This document shows, one piece after another, positions 52,550 through 62,109 of a stretch of DNA of 64,000 nucleotides. The translations under genes and the position numbers were made by a program. The stretch is from Porphyromonadaceae bacterium UBA7203 (GTDB lineage Bacteria; Bacteroidota; Bacteroidia; Bacteroidales; Muribaculaceae). The notes beneath the pieces are model-generated. The model had not been told where the DNA came from. It was given only the letters and a program-made list of their open reading frames with translations, and did not search any database. The stretch is from the NCBI GenBank assembly GCA_002490725.1, contig DKUN01000007.1, positions 3,312 to 67,311 on the forward strand, given 5' to 3'. Within the stretch, counting starts at the first letter, position 1; each line of letters begins with the position of its first letter.

Positions 52550-53606
52550 TGTGCGACTTCAGGCGGTTTCCTCCGGTTGCCGGTTTATAGAGTTCTATAT
52601 AGTGTTCGACAGTGTTGACAATGGAAAACCGGCGGCTGACAGCTTCGCGTCCGGCGGCTGCCACAGCGGCAAACCGGTCGTAGCCGTCAATCACTGCATC
52701 GATAGCTTCGGCCAGAGCCTCAGCATTATCCGGCGGTACTGAAAGGCCGCCACCCGTAGCGGCAAACACCTCCATCGGCCCCGGAAGGTCGGAAACTACC
52801 ACGGGCAGTCCGGCCGACATCGGTTCGACCAGCGCGAGGCCGAAGCCCTCGCTGAGCGACGGGAGCAGAGCTATGTCGTAGCCCGCTATCGACTCATATA
52901 ATTCCTTGCGTGACATCTTGCCGCGAAACCTCACCCGCGACTGCAGGCCGAGACCTGCGGTCAGCTCCTCAAGCATGGTCCGTGAAGCGCCGTCGCCCAC
53001 AAAATCGACAGCAACGTCGCCGTGTTTCATCAGCGACAGGGCTCTGAGGGTGACGTGCTGCCCTTTGATGTGGTGGTTGAGCGAGCCTATCTGCAAAATT
53101 TTTACCGGACGGCCCGGGGCATCGCTTCGGCGCACAGCCAGGTGCGACATCTCAATTCCGTTATAAACAACCACCGGCTCGCCTTCGCCACGCGCCTTCA
53201 CGTCGGAGGCCACGGCCTGCGAGATGGCGCAGAGCGTGTCGGCTTTTGAGCTGTAAGGATTAACGTCGCCGATGCAATGATAGGTATAAACCACCTTGAA
53301 CGACCGCGGGCCCGAAAGCAGGGCCAGGGCCTTTCGGTTATGGATATGTACAACGTCAGGGCGCCTGATGCGCAGCGCCCTGTTATACCTCCACCACCAG
53401 AGCGGATTTTTTGAGCCTTCACGACGATTCAGCCTCACCACCGACACTTCCGGATTAACGCTCGCCAGCAAGTGCTCTTCATGGCCGTCGTTAATCAGCA
53501 GCAGCGTAACGTCGTGGCCCATGGCCTGCTGATTGTTCACAATGTCAATCAGCATGGTTTCGGTGCCGCCGGTGCGGAGGTTAAAAAGAACGTGAATGAT
53601 TTTCAT
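52524..53606 (-). CDS. Glycosyltransferase family 4
   Basis: 360 residues. MKIIHVLFNLRTGGTETMLID opens the GT-B N-domain with the G-G-T-E acceptor loop. The C-domain has KILQIGSLNHHIKGQH, LQSRVRFRGKMSRKEL and ALLPSLSEGFGLALVEPMSA, which is the E-x7-E motif of GT4 (E-G-F-G-L-A-L-V-E). It probably adds one sugar to the lipid-linked repeat unit; donor unknown. It abuts the second GT4 gene directly. Confidence 0.92.
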   Translation of the reverse strand: MKIIHVLFNLRTGGTETMLIDIVNNQQAMGHDVTLLLINDGHEEHLLASVNPEVSVVRLNRREGSKNPLWWWRYNRALRIRRPDVVHIHNRKALALLSGPRSFKVVYTYHCIGDVNPYSSKADTLCAISQAVASDVKARGEGEPVVVYNGIEMSHLAVRRSDAPGRPVKILQIGSLNHHIKGQHVTLRALSLMKHGDVAVDFVGDGASRTMLEELTAGLGLQSRVRFRGKMSRKELYESIAGYDIALLPSLSEGFGLALVEPMSAGLPVVVSDLPGPMEVFAATGGGLSVPPDNAEALAEAIDAVIDGYDRFAAVAAAGREAVSRRFSIVNTVEHYIELYKPATGGNRLKSHNGVNRKDG

Positions 53607-54668
53607 TTATGCCAGTGAGTTATAAATAGCACGCAGGTCTGACTGGATTTTGTCGGGATAGAAGTTCGGCACGATTCTCAAAGCCTCCTTACCGTAGCGG
53701 CCAATGAGGTCTGGGTTGAGCAGATAGCAGTCGATAGCCGCGCTCATGGCCTGCTTGTCGCCCGGTTTGAAAAGGATGCCGTTCTCGCCCGGATAAATCA
53801 TTTCCGGAATGCCGCCCACTGGAGTGGAAATCACCGCCATGCCGTGGCCCATGGCCTCGAGTATCGACATTGGCAGACACTCGGCATAAGAGGGAAGTAT
53901 CAACACATGGTTTGAGGCAAAGAGTTCCTCTTTCATACTTCCGTCGACCCAGCCGAGAAACTCGACGAGCTCCTCGAGCCGGTTTTCGCTGATGTAACTC
54001 CTGAGGCGCTCCGTTTCGCCGTCGCCGCCGATGGTCAGCCTTACGCGTCCGCACCAGCGGTCGCGGTTGACGGCAAAGACTTCCAGAAGGTCAAATATGC
54101 CCTTGGCATCGACCAGTGCGCCGAGAAAAAGCAGCCGCAAAGGCTCGAAGCTGTCGGGATGGTTAATCTCGGCCGGCGGCAGCAGCGGGTTGTGAACCAC
54201 CCTGATGTCGGGATGGTGAAAAATCGAATCGAAATAATGTTCCCACGATTTCGACAGACACACAACCATGTCGCAACGGTCGAGCGTACGCTTGGCCCTC
54301 GGCGTGCCGATGCGGCGAAAATATTCCTGGGTGTGGCCCCCGTGGCAATGATAGATTATCTTATAGCCGAGCATTTTGCCCCAGCGTATAATCCAGCTTT
54401 TGCGTATATAGCTCTTGCCGCTGGCCACGTGGACATGGAGAATCGAGCGCCCGCGCAACCGCTCGACCGGCATCATAAGCAAGGTCTGCAACAACGAGAA
54501 CATGCCCATGAATGTGCCATAAGGGCTGTTGGAAGCCAAATGCCTGAAGTCGGGCAGCAGCCGCTCATATATTTTAAGCACCGACGCCATGCCGCCCAGA
54601 CTATTGCGCGAGGGGCCGACGGTCAGCACTCTGGAGAATATCTTGTCAGGATTATTTGAATCTTTCAT
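53607..54668 (-). CDS. Glycosyltransferase family 4 (second)
   Basis: 353 residues. VLTVGPSRNSLGGMASVLKIYERL is the N-domain acceptor loop, and HVHVASGKSYIRKSWIIRWG and YHCHGGHTQEY follow. The C-domain holds LLFLGALVDAKGIFDLLEVF, LTIGGDGETERLR and ILPSYAECLPMSILEAMGHG, the E-x7-E motif. It probably adds a different sugar of the repeat unit. The stop codon lies just before the first GT4 start, so translation is coupled. Confidence 0.92.
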   Translation of the reverse strand: MKDSNNPDKIFSRVLTVGPSRNSLGGMASVLKIYERLLPDFRHLASNSPYGTFMGMFSLLQTLLMMPVERLRGRSILHVHVASGKSYIRKSWIIRWGKMLGYKIIYHCHGGHTQEYFRRIGTPRAKRTLDRCDMVVCLSKSWEHYFDSIFHHPDIRVVHNPLLPPAEINHPDSFEPLRLLFLGALVDAKGIFDLLEVFAVNRDRWCGRVRLTIGGDGETERLRSYISENRLEELVEFLGWVDGSMKEELFASNHVLILPSYAECLPMSILEAMGHGMAVISTPVGGIPEMIYPGENGILFKPGDKQAMSAAIDCYLLNPDLIGRYGKEALRIVPNFYPDKIQSDLRAIYNSLA

Positions 54669-54679
54669 TTTTGCAAAAT

Positions 54680-56122
54680 TCAGACAGTTAACGGTTCGGG
54701 GTCAGGCCCGGCATCGGCCGGCAAGGTTTTGTTGGCGGCAAGCACCGCTCCCAGCACCGTGCTGATCAGCGTGAGCCCGTGAAGGCCGTTGAAGCCCGCA
54801 AAACCGGCCACACCAAGCACCGAGGCTCCGACAATCACGTTCAGATAGTCGAGCGAGTGGTCGAGTTTCCTGATTATGAAGTAAACGCCGACGAAGAACA
54901 GCAGCTGCGCGAACAGTCCGATAAATCCGCAGTCGAGAATGGTCTGCACCTGAGTCACCTCGACCTCGGTAACGACCTCGTCGGCCACCGAAACGTCAGA
55001 GTAATAGTTATTACGTATCTGGAAAACCGGGTTTGTGCTTTTTTCAGGGTGGATAAAGCCGAATCCAAGGTGCAGGCGCCCCATATCCTCAAGCAGCTCC
55101 CACTTGGGCAGAATCTGAGCCATGCGCCCCGTACCGAATTCTGCAAGGTCTTCATCGTCTTGCGCGGCCTCGAGCGAGGTGAACTGGTCGATATTCTCGG
55201 CCAGACGCAGATGGCCGCCCGTGGCCTTGTCGACATTATAGCCCACCACGAGAAGCACCGCGCCGATAGCTCCATATAGAGCCACCTGCCTGAGCCCGGG
55301 GCGGAAACACACCCAGCACACCAGCAGGGCGAAGAGCAGCGAGTTGGTGCGCGAAGTATAGATGGCCAGCAGTACTATGGCCCACTGCATCCACGACAGT
55401 CGCAGCTGCTTGTAATTCAGAGCCACTATGCACGGAATCAGCCAGTAGAGGCCGGGGGGATAATGGCGCGGCATTGACAGGAAGCCTGAGAAGTGAGGTT
55501 CGTAAATCGTTGACGACCCGCCGCCGAACATCACTGCCGGCAGCAGAATGAAGCCGCCGATAATGAACGTGTCGACGACATAGAAGCCGCATATTACCAG
55601 GGCATGCAACACCAGCGACTCTATGAATTTCGGCCATTCGAAACGGCGGTTGGCGAATGTAAGCAACGGCACGAAGAAGAGCACAATCAGCAGATAGCTG
55701 CGCAGGCGTATGAACTGCACTGACATCGACTCAATCGAAGTCGATGCCAGCAGAAACAACACGGCAAAATAGGCAAGCATGGCCAGGGAGACACGCTTTA
55801 CATAGCCGTTTTTGCGGTAAATCAGAAAACCGACAATGCCCAGCAGAAGCCCGAAATCTGCAATTTTGACCGGGAGGACGTCGTAGGCCATCAGACCGAA
55901 TCCACCAATCAGGAGCATCAGCTCGATGGTGAAGTCATAGCGGTTGCTGCGCCAGCGCCACATCAGAAAGGCGCCCAGCGGTAACAACATCGGGTAGACG
56001 TGGAGCCCGACAAGCGACATCAGCAGGCAGTACGCAATAGCCTGCCACCATCGGGCGGCAGGTACGCGGAAAGTTTCAACCCTTGCGGGGGGAGCTGTCA
56101 ATGTCGCTTCGGTCGAGTGCAT
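54680..56122 (-). CDS. O-antigen ligase/polymerase-like membrane protein (Wzy candidate)
   Basis: 480 residues with about 12 predicted membrane helices in the first 320 residues and a large periplasmic loop before the last three (PKWELLEDMGRLHLGFGFIHPEKSTNPVF). The loop and helix order are those of the O-antigen polymerase/ligase group. No sequence motif proves the activity, as is usual for Wzy. Its place between the chain-length gene and the two GT4 genes makes the polymerase role the best guess. Confidence 0.7.
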   Translation of the reverse strand: MHSTEATLTAPPARVETFRVPAARWWQAIAYCLLMSLVGLHVYPMLLPLGAFLMWRWRSNRYDFTIELMLLIGGFGLMAYDVLPVKIADFGLLLGIVGFLIYRKNGYVKRVSLAMLAYFAVLFLLASTSIESMSVQFIRLRSYLLIVLFFVPLLTFANRRFEWPKFIESLVLHALVICGFYVVDTFIIGGFILLPAVMFGGGSSTIYEPHFSGFLSMPRHYPPGLYWLIPCIVALNYKQLRLSWMQWAIVLLAIYTSRTNSLLFALLVCWVCFRPGLRQVALYGAIGAVLLVVGYNVDKATGGHLRLAENIDQFTSLEAAQDDEDLAEFGTGRMAQILPKWELLEDMGRLHLGFGFIHPEKSTNPVFQIRNNYYSDVSVADEVVTEVEVTQVQTILDCGFIGLFAQLLFFVGVYFIIRKLDHSLDYLNVIVGASVLGVAGFAGFNGLHGLTLISTVLGAVLAANKTLPADAGPDPEPLTV

Positions 56123-57699
56123 CAGTTAGCGGACTCTTTGCGCTTACCGGTTTTTAAGTGGTCAATTATATAGAAGCAGACCGGCGGAATCATCATGCCC
56201 AACAGAATGCACACCAGCAGAATTTCAAGAGTGCCGAGCGAAATATCCTCGTTGAGCGAATAAGCCTCGTCAATAATCTGGGCCTTGGGGTTCTGGTTGT
56301 TGAAGAGCACGTTGGTCTCCTCCTGCTTCTGAAGCAGGAACACGTAGATTTCCTCTTCAATGGCCTGGTCGCGCGCAATTTTGCGGAAGTTGAACTCCGT
56401 GGCGGGCAGACCGGTTATCTGTTTGCGCGCCCTGTCGTAAACGCGGCGCAGCTCGGCCTCGACATCTTTCGAACTCGACAGCGCGCTTTCAAGCGAGGCT
56501 ACGAGGTTCTGACGCATCAGCCTGATCTGATCGTCGATGCGCTGCAGGGCCATGTTGTCGGGCTTTGAGGCACTCTCGACCGACACCCGGCGAAGCACCA
56601 TCGAGTTATAGGCGTTGATGAGCGACGACAGGCCGTCGTTATCGGCCATAGGCGGAATCAGACTGTTGTCCTTCTCGCTCTCGCGTGCGAGCTGAAGGGT
56701 GATGCGTGCCATTTCGGTCAACACCTGCTGCTCGGTCAGTTTCTTTTCGGCCTCGGCCAGACGCTCGTACATGACAGTGCCGTCGGCTTCGACCATGCCG
56801 AGGCCCTCGCCCTGCTTATATCTGGCCAGCTCGGTTTCGACGCGGTTGAGGTCGTTGCGCACCGCGGCCAAGCGCTCTTCGATGAAGCGGGCCGTAGCTC
56901 CGTTTTGATAGTCCTGGTCTTTGCGCGAGCGGATATTATAGTTCTCAATCAGTTTGTTGAGAATATTTTTGGCATACTCTTCATTGCCGGTCAGCATCTG
57001 CATCTCGACAATCTGCGAGTGTTTCGAAGCAAGCGAAACGTTAATCAGTTCCCTGAGGTCCTCGGCTGCGATGTCGGGGCTGGTTATCTTGACTCTGACG
57101 GTCGTAACCTCTTCGGGGTCGAGAAATTCCGTTGTGCTGACGGCAAACTTGCCGTAGTCGGTGACAATCGTCGCCGGCAACTGAATGTCTCCTTTAGAGA
57201 AAATAGTTTTCCCCTTGGCCTTAACGTTTACGTTGGCATTGCCCTTGGGGTCGGTCTTAATCTTGAAAATCAGCGTGGCGCGGAGAGTGTCGAGGTTAAT
57301 CGATGAGTCAGGCGTAACCACTACAGGATATTCTGCGGTTTCGAGTTCATAGACGAGCGGCATCAGGCGCCGGGCCACTGTCGTGTTGAGGCCGAGGTCG
57401 CTGACCACTGAGCGGAGCACCGAGTGCGACGTCATTATCTGCACTTCGTCTTCGGCGCTCGAATTGCCGCCAAACAGTTGCGACACGCCGCTGAGTCCTC
57501 CGCCGAGAAACTTCGACACGGTGCTTTGTTCGGTCAGCAGCACGTTAGCACGCACTTCATATTTCGGCTGAATCAACGTCGAGACTGCAAGTCCGAAGCC
57601 GACACAAACGGCCACGGAGGCCACGAACCAATACCACTTTTTGAGATAGCCGCTCAGATAACCGCGGACGTCAATTATTTCAGATTTATTTTCGCTCAT
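56122..57699 (-). CDS. Polysaccharide chain-length determinant/co-polymerase (Wzz-like), no kinase domain
   Basis: 525 residues. An N-terminal membrane helix (GYLKKWYWFVASVAVCVGFGLAV), the Wzz domain (PKYEVRANVLLTEQ), a long coiled coil with KDQDYQNGATARFIEERLAAV, the GNVR region (LPATEFNFRKIARDQAIEEE, YVFLLQKQEETNVL) and a second membrane helix (LGTLEILLVCILLGMMIPPV) at the end. The cytoplasmic BY-kinase domain of Wzc is absent; the protein ends soon after the second helix. It controls chain length and links polymerisation to export. It overlaps the polymerase gene by one base. Confidence 0.9.
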   Translation of the reverse strand: MSENKSEIIDVRGYLSGYLKKWYWFVASVAVCVGFGLAVSTLIQPKYEVRANVLLTEQSTVSKFLGGGLSGVSQLFGGNSSAEDEVQIMTSHSVLRSVVSDLGLNTTVARRLMPLVYELETAEYPVVVTPDSSINLDTLRATLIFKIKTDPKGNANVNVKAKGKTIFSKGDIQLPATIVTDYGKFAVSTTEFLDPEEVTTVRVKITSPDIAAEDLRELINVSLASKHSQIVEMQMLTGNEEYAKNILNKLIENYNIRSRKDQDYQNGATARFIEERLAAVRNDLNRVETELARYKQGEGLGMVEADGTVMYERLAEAEKKLTEQQVLTEMARITLQLARESEKDNSLIPPMADNDGLSSLINAYNSMVLRRVSVESASKPDNMALQRIDDQIRLMRQNLVASLESALSSSKDVEAELRRVYDRARKQITGLPATEFNFRKIARDQAIEEEIYVFLLQKQEETNVLFNNQNPKAQIIDEAYSLNEDISLGTLEILLVCILLGMMIPPVCFYIIDHLKTGKRKESAN

Positions 57700-57705
57700 G
57701 GCAGA

Positions 57706-58542
57706 TTATTTGCGTATAAACAGTGCGATAACGAGAGTTGCAACAACTGAGGCCGCGCTGACAATCACGGAGGTCATTGACAGGCGGAACTGGCGCTCCT
57801 GGTCGGTCGAGGCGTTGGCCGAACGGATTTTATTGGGTTCCACGTAGACCACGTCGTTCTGACGCAGGTAGAAGTAAGGCGACTCGAGCACTTTCGAGTC
57901 GTTGAGATTCAGATAGTGGTAGGTGCGCTGACCGTCTTCCTCGCGAATAATCAGCACGCGTTTGCGCTCGCCATAGGGAGTCATGTCGCCGGCGGCGGCA
58001 ATGGCATCAAGAATGCTATAGCGCTCGCGGTTAACGAACTGCACGCCGGGCTTGAGTACTTCGCCCATCACGTTGACATGGAAGTTGACCAGTTCGACCG
58101 ACACGATCGGGTCAACTACTTTCTCGCTTATTTTTTCGGTCAGATATGAGGCAAGCCCTTCGAGCGACATGCCGGCAACGTGGATTTTGCCGAGCACCGG
58201 AAAGTTGATAAAGCCGTCAAGCCCTACATGATAGGTCTGGTAGGTCAGGTTCTGCGAACGGCGCTGAAGCATCTGGCTCTCGAGGTTGCCGTTAACATCG
58301 TTGAAGTCGCGTAAACGCGGGTGCTGATAAGGCACGGTGTAATCCTGAACCACCTCCGGATCGGCCGCCGAAACGTTGATGAGCAGTTCGTCGTCGGGCA
58401 CAATCCTGACAGTAAAATCACCTGCGGGAATAGAGCCCTCGGCAGGCAGGTCGGTAAAGTAAGGAAGCACTGTCTTTCTTGACGAGCAGGCTGTTAAGGT
58501 CATAGCAACTGCCAGTCCTATGATGAATTTTGCGACTTTCAT
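57706..58542 (-). CDS. Polysaccharide export lipoprotein (Wza-like)
   Basis: 278 residues with a lipobox (MTLTAC, Cys near 19). Poly_export domain: FTVRIVPDDELLINVSAADPEVV ... GLDGFINFPVLGKIHVAGM and TEKISEKVVDPIVSVELVNF; then an SLBB domain (INVMGEVLKPGV-like, VNRERYSILDAIAAAGDMTPYG) and a C-terminal membrane helix (MTSVIVSAASVVATLVIALFI). It forms the outer-membrane export channel. It is shorter than E. coli Wza (about 380), like many Bacteroidota members. First gene of the cluster, 46 bases after folK. Confidence 0.92.
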   Translation of the reverse strand: MKVAKFIIGLAVAMTLTACSSRKTVLPYFTDLPAEGSIPAGDFTVRIVPDDELLINVSAADPEVVQDYTVPYQHPRLRDFNDVNGNLESQMLQRRSQNLTYQTYHVGLDGFINFPVLGKIHVAGMSLEGLASYLTEKISEKVVDPIVSVELVNFHVNVMGEVLKPGVQFVNRERYSILDAIAAAGDMTPYGERKRVLIIREEDGQRTYHYLNLNDSKVLESPYFYLRQNDVVYVEPNKIRSANASTDQERQFRLSMTSVIVSAASVVATLVIALFIRK

Positions 58543-58588
58543 TGGTCTTTACGAATTCCGGGTTAAATCTTATATTTTGTTAAACGGC

Positions 58589-59071
58589 TTAACCGTCCCT
58601 TTTATTGCGCAGGTTTTCCAATATTTTTTCAACCGTAATGCCGAACCGCGGATGGGTCCAGCCCGGCATGATTTCAGCCATCGGAACTAGCACGAACTCT
58701 CGCAGGTGCATGCGCGGATGAGGCACCGTCACATTCACTTCGCTGACGTCGGCGTCGTCAAGGCATATGAGGTCAAGGTCAATGCGGCGGTCGGCATAAT
58801 TTCCGTCAGCGTCACGGTGACAGCCGTCGGGGTCTATGGTTCGCTCTATATCCAGCAGGCGGTCAACTATCGCGGCGGCATCGAGTCGGGTTGACACGTT
58901 GACACCAACGTTAATAAACTCGCCTGACGACTCATAGCCCCACGCCGCGCTCGTGAACGGAGCCGAAACCCGCGCCACACGACCAACCGAGGGGTCAAGC
59001 AGCGACACCGCGCGGGCAATCTGTTCCGCGCGGTGTCCTAAATTAGAGCCTATGTTAATGTGAGCTGTCAA
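58589..59071 (-). CDS. folK: 2-amino-4-hydroxy-6-hydroxymethyldihydropteridine pyrophosphokinase
   Basis: 160 residues. INIGSNLGHRAEQIARAVSLL, VARVSAPFTSAAWGYESSGEFINV and the motif DRRIDLDLICLDDADVSEVN, then VPHPRMHLREFVLVPMAEI, are all HPPK blocks. It transfers pyrophosphate from ATP in folate synthesis. The start overlaps the infB stop by 4 bases, so translation is coupled. Confidence 0.95.
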   Translation of the reverse strand: MTAHINIGSNLGHRAEQIARAVSLLDPSVGRVARVSAPFTSAAWGYESSGEFINVGVNVSTRLDAAAIVDRLLDIERTIDPDGCHRDADGNYADRRIDLDLICLDDADVSEVNVTVPHPRMHLREFVLVPMAEIMPGWTHPRFGITVEKILENLRNKRDG

Positions 59072-62037
59072 ATTGTGCGGCTCACTTCGACTTCTTCGAA
59101 GCCTTCGATGATATCGCCTACCTCGAGGTCGTTATAGCCGGCGATGCTGAGACCGCAGTCATAGCCTGAGAGCACTTCCTTGACGTCGTCCTTGAAGCGC
59201 TTGAGCGAGCCGAGTTCGCCGGTGTAGCGAACAATGCCGTCGCGAATCAGGCGCACCTTGTTGCCACGCTTGATTTTGCCTTCGCGCACAATGGCGCCGG
59301 CAATGGTGCCGACCTTGCTGATATGATAGGTCTGGAGCACTTCGGCCGTGCCGGTAACCTCCTCCTTGAGTTCGGGTGCGAGCATGCCGGCCATTGCGTC
59401 CTTGACTTCTTCGATAGCCTGATAGATTACCGAGTAGAGGCGGATATCCACGCCGGCGCGTTCGGCAGCCTTGCGGGCGGCCTGGCTGGGACGCACCTGG
59501 AAGCCGATGATGATAGCATCGGACGCGGCGGCCAGGTCGACGTCGCTCTCAGAAATTGCGCCGACAGCCTTGTGGATAACGTTGATCTGGATCTCCTCGG
59601 TCGAGAGCTTCAGCAGCGAGTCGCTAAGAGCCTCGATCGAACCGTCAACGTCGCCCTTGACAATAATATTGAGCTCCTGGAAGTTACCGATTGCACGGCG
59701 GCGACCGATGTCTTCAAGGGTAATCATCTTGGTTGTGCGTGCGCTCTGTTCGCGCTGGAGCTGCTCGCGCTTGGTGGCGATTTCGCGCGCCTCCTGTTCA
59801 GAGTCGAGCACGTTGAAGGTATCGCCCGCGGTGGGAGCACCGTTCAGGCCGAGAATCAGCACGGGCACGGCGGGGCCGGCTTCCTTGATGCGCTGGTTGC
59901 GTTCGTTGAACATGGCCTTGACCTTGCCGTAATGGGTGCCGGCGAGAATGATGTCGCCAACCTTGAGCGTGCCGCTCTGCACCAACACGGTGGCCACGTA
60001 GCCGCGACCCTTGTCAAGACTCGACTCGAGCACGGCACCGACCGCATTGCGGTTGGGATTAGCCTTGAGGTCAAGCATTTCGGCCTCGAGGAGCACTTTT
60101 TCCATGAGATCTTCGACGCCAATACCCTTTTTGGCCGAAATTTCCTGGCTCTGATATTTGCCGCCCCAGTCTTCGACCAGATAATTCATGGTAGAGAGCT
60201 CTTCCTTGATTTTGTCAGGGTTAGCGTGGGGCTTATCTATTTTATTGATGGCAAACACGATGGGCACACCTGCCGCCGCGGCGTGGTTGATAGCCTCGAC
60301 GGTCTGGGGCATGACGGCGTCGTCGGCAGCCACGATGATGATGACAAGGTCGGTCACCTTGGCGCCGCGGGCACGCATGGCGGTAAAGGCTTCGTGGCCG
60401 GGGGTGTCGAGGAAGGTTATCTCCTTGCCGTCGGCGAGGGTCACATGATAGGCACCGATATGCTGGGTAATACCGCCGGCCTCACCCGCAATGACGTTAG
60501 CCTGGCGGATATAGTCGAGCAGCGAGGTCTTGCCGTGGTCGACATGACCCATGACTGTAACAATCGGCGGACGGGGAAGCAAATCTTCCTCAGAGTCTTC
60601 GACTGCGGTCACGGCCTCGGAGAGGTCGGTGGTGATATATTCGGTTTCGAAGCCGAATTCTTCGGCCACAATATTGATAGTTTCGGCATCAAGACGCTGG
60701 TTGATGCTGACCATGACACCCATCTGCATGCAGGTGGCAATGACGTTATTGATGGGCACATTCATGAGCGAAGCCAGGTCGTTGGCGGTAACGAACTCGG
60801 TGAGCTTCAGAATCTTGCTTTCGGCCTCCTGCTGCTCGGCGCGTTCGTGTTCGCGGTTGGCGAATGCCTCGCGCTTCTCCTTGCGCCACTTGGCGGCCAC
60901 CTTCTGGCCCTTGTTGCCCTTCGAGGTCAGGCGGGCAAGTACTTCCTTGACCTGCTTCTGTACGTCTTCTTCGCTGACTTCGGGCGCTGCGGCCTTGGCC
61001 TTGCGGTTACGGTCGTTACCACCCTTTTTCGAGGCGTTCTTCTGGCCCGACTGCTGCTGGTTGCCGCCGCCGTTGTTATTGTTGCGGTTGCCGGAATTGT
61101 CGCGACCACCGTTACGGCCTTCTTTCTGCACGTCGACCTTTTCGCCGGCGCCGATGCGCTTACGCTTCTTGCGGTCGCCTTCGGCAGCGTTGCGGCGCTC
61201 TTCCTTGGTTTTTTTCTTCGGACGGGTAGCTCCGTTGATGGCCGAAAGGTCAATTTTGCCGACAACGTTGAGCTGCGGCGCGCGAGCCTTGATATCGTCG
61301 GCTCCGTGCAGGCGAAACACCTCGGGCTCAGCGGGTGCGGCCGGCTTAGCGGACTCTTCAGACTTTGGCGCGGGAGCCGGTGCGGGCGCGGGCTTCGGCT
61401 CAGCTTTTTGGGCAGGCTTCTGCTCCGGTTTGGGCTCTGCCTTCTGCTCGGCCTTGGGTGCGGAAGCCTGTGCGGGAGCGGGTTTCGGCTCGGCTTTCGG
61501 CTCGACCTTCACCACGGGCTCAGCCTTGGGAGCCGGAGCAGGAGTCACGACGGGCCCCGGCTTCGATTCAGGCTTAGGCTCCGGTTTGGGTTCGGCTTTG
61601 GGAGCAGGTGAGGGCACCTCGACAGGTTCGGGCTTCGGCTCGGCCTTTGGAGCGGGCGCCACGGCAGGTTCGGGCTTCGGCTCCAGCTTCGGCTCCTCGG
61701 GTTTAACTTCAGGCTTCGTCTCGGCTATGGGACGTCCGGTTGCCAAATCGATTTTACCCAGCACTTTAGGTCCGGTTTCAGTCTTAGTGGCAGCTGATTC
61801 AGACTGCTGAGCAGGCTTCGGGGCAGCCGCGGGAGCGGCCTTTGGCTGGCGCGAAGCGCCGAGGCTGATATCTTTGCCGCCGCCAAACTCCTTTATCAAC
61901 AGTTCGCAAACGCTCTCGTCAACACGGGCGTTGACGCTATCTTCAACTTCGATATTTTTCTTCTGCAAGAACTCTCTCACCGTGCTGAGCCCCACGTTGA
62001 GTTCGCTTGCTATTTTACTCAATTTCTGTCTTGCCAT
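59068..62037 (-). CDS. infB: Translation initiation factor IF-2
   Basis: 989 residues. N-terminal helical IF2_N region (LSKIASELNVGLSTVREFLQ), a long low-complexity stretch rich in Pro, Glu, Lys and Ala (about 80-240), then a basic Asn/Gly-rich segment (NRNNNNGGGNQQQSG) and a second IF2_N region (LKLTEFVTANDLASLMNVP). The G domain starts near 490 with VMGHVDHGKTSLLD, then FLDTPGHEAFTAMR and NKIDKP, followed by domains II-IV ending in GFEEVEVSRT. It places fMet-tRNA on the 30S subunit. The low-complexity part is longer than in most relatives. It lies downstream of nusA as in many bacteria. Confidence 0.97.
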   Translation of the reverse strand: MARQKLSKIASELNVGLSTVREFLQKKNIEVEDSVNARVDESVCELLIKEFGGGKDISLGASRQPKAAPAAAPKPAQQSESAATKTETGPKVLGKIDLATGRPIAETKPEVKPEEPKLEPKPEPAVAPAPKAEPKPEPVEVPSPAPKAEPKPEPKPESKPGPVVTPAPAPKAEPVVKVEPKAEPKPAPAQASAPKAEQKAEPKPEQKPAQKAEPKPAPAPAPAPKSEESAKPAAPAEPEVFRLHGADDIKARAPQLNVVGKIDLSAINGATRPKKKTKEERRNAAEGDRKKRKRIGAGEKVDVQKEGRNGGRDNSGNRNNNNGGGNQQQSGQKNASKKGGNDRNRKAKAAAPEVSEEDVQKQVKEVLARLTSKGNKGQKVAAKWRKEKREAFANREHERAEQQEAESKILKLTEFVTANDLASLMNVPINNVIATCMQMGVMVSINQRLDAETINIVAEEFGFETEYITTDLSEAVTAVEDSEEDLLPRPPIVTVMGHVDHGKTSLLDYIRQANVIAGEAGGITQHIGAYHVTLADGKEITFLDTPGHEAFTAMRARGAKVTDLVIIIVAADDAVMPQTVEAINHAAAAGVPIVFAINKIDKPHANPDKIKEELSTMNYLVEDWGGKYQSQEISAKKGIGVEDLMEKVLLEAEMLDLKANPNRNAVGAVLESSLDKGRGYVATVLVQSGTLKVGDIILAGTHYGKVKAMFNERNQRIKEAGPAVPVLILGLNGAPTAGDTFNVLDSEQEAREIATKREQLQREQSARTTKMITLEDIGRRRAIGNFQELNIIVKGDVDGSIEALSDSLLKLSTEEIQINVIHKAVGAISESDVDLAAASDAIIIGFQVRPSQAARKAAERAGVDIRLYSVIYQAIEEVKDAMAGMLAPELKEEVTGTAEVLQTYHISKVGTIAGAIVREGKIKRGNKVRLIRDGIVRYTGELGSLKRFKDDVKEVLSGYDCGLSIAGYNDLEVGDIIEGFEEVEVSRTI

Positions 62038-62109
62038 TTATCTGCTATAGTATTTTAAAGGAGTTTGTTATTTTGATGAGAAGAGAGGGAGGACTGGGAA
62101 ATGAAGCTA

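Noticed and set aside
59323..61611. A 762-codon open frame on the plus strand opposite infB
   Set aside because: It is antisense to a certain IF-2 gene and its composition mirrors the infB codon bias and low-complexity region. No family is recognised.
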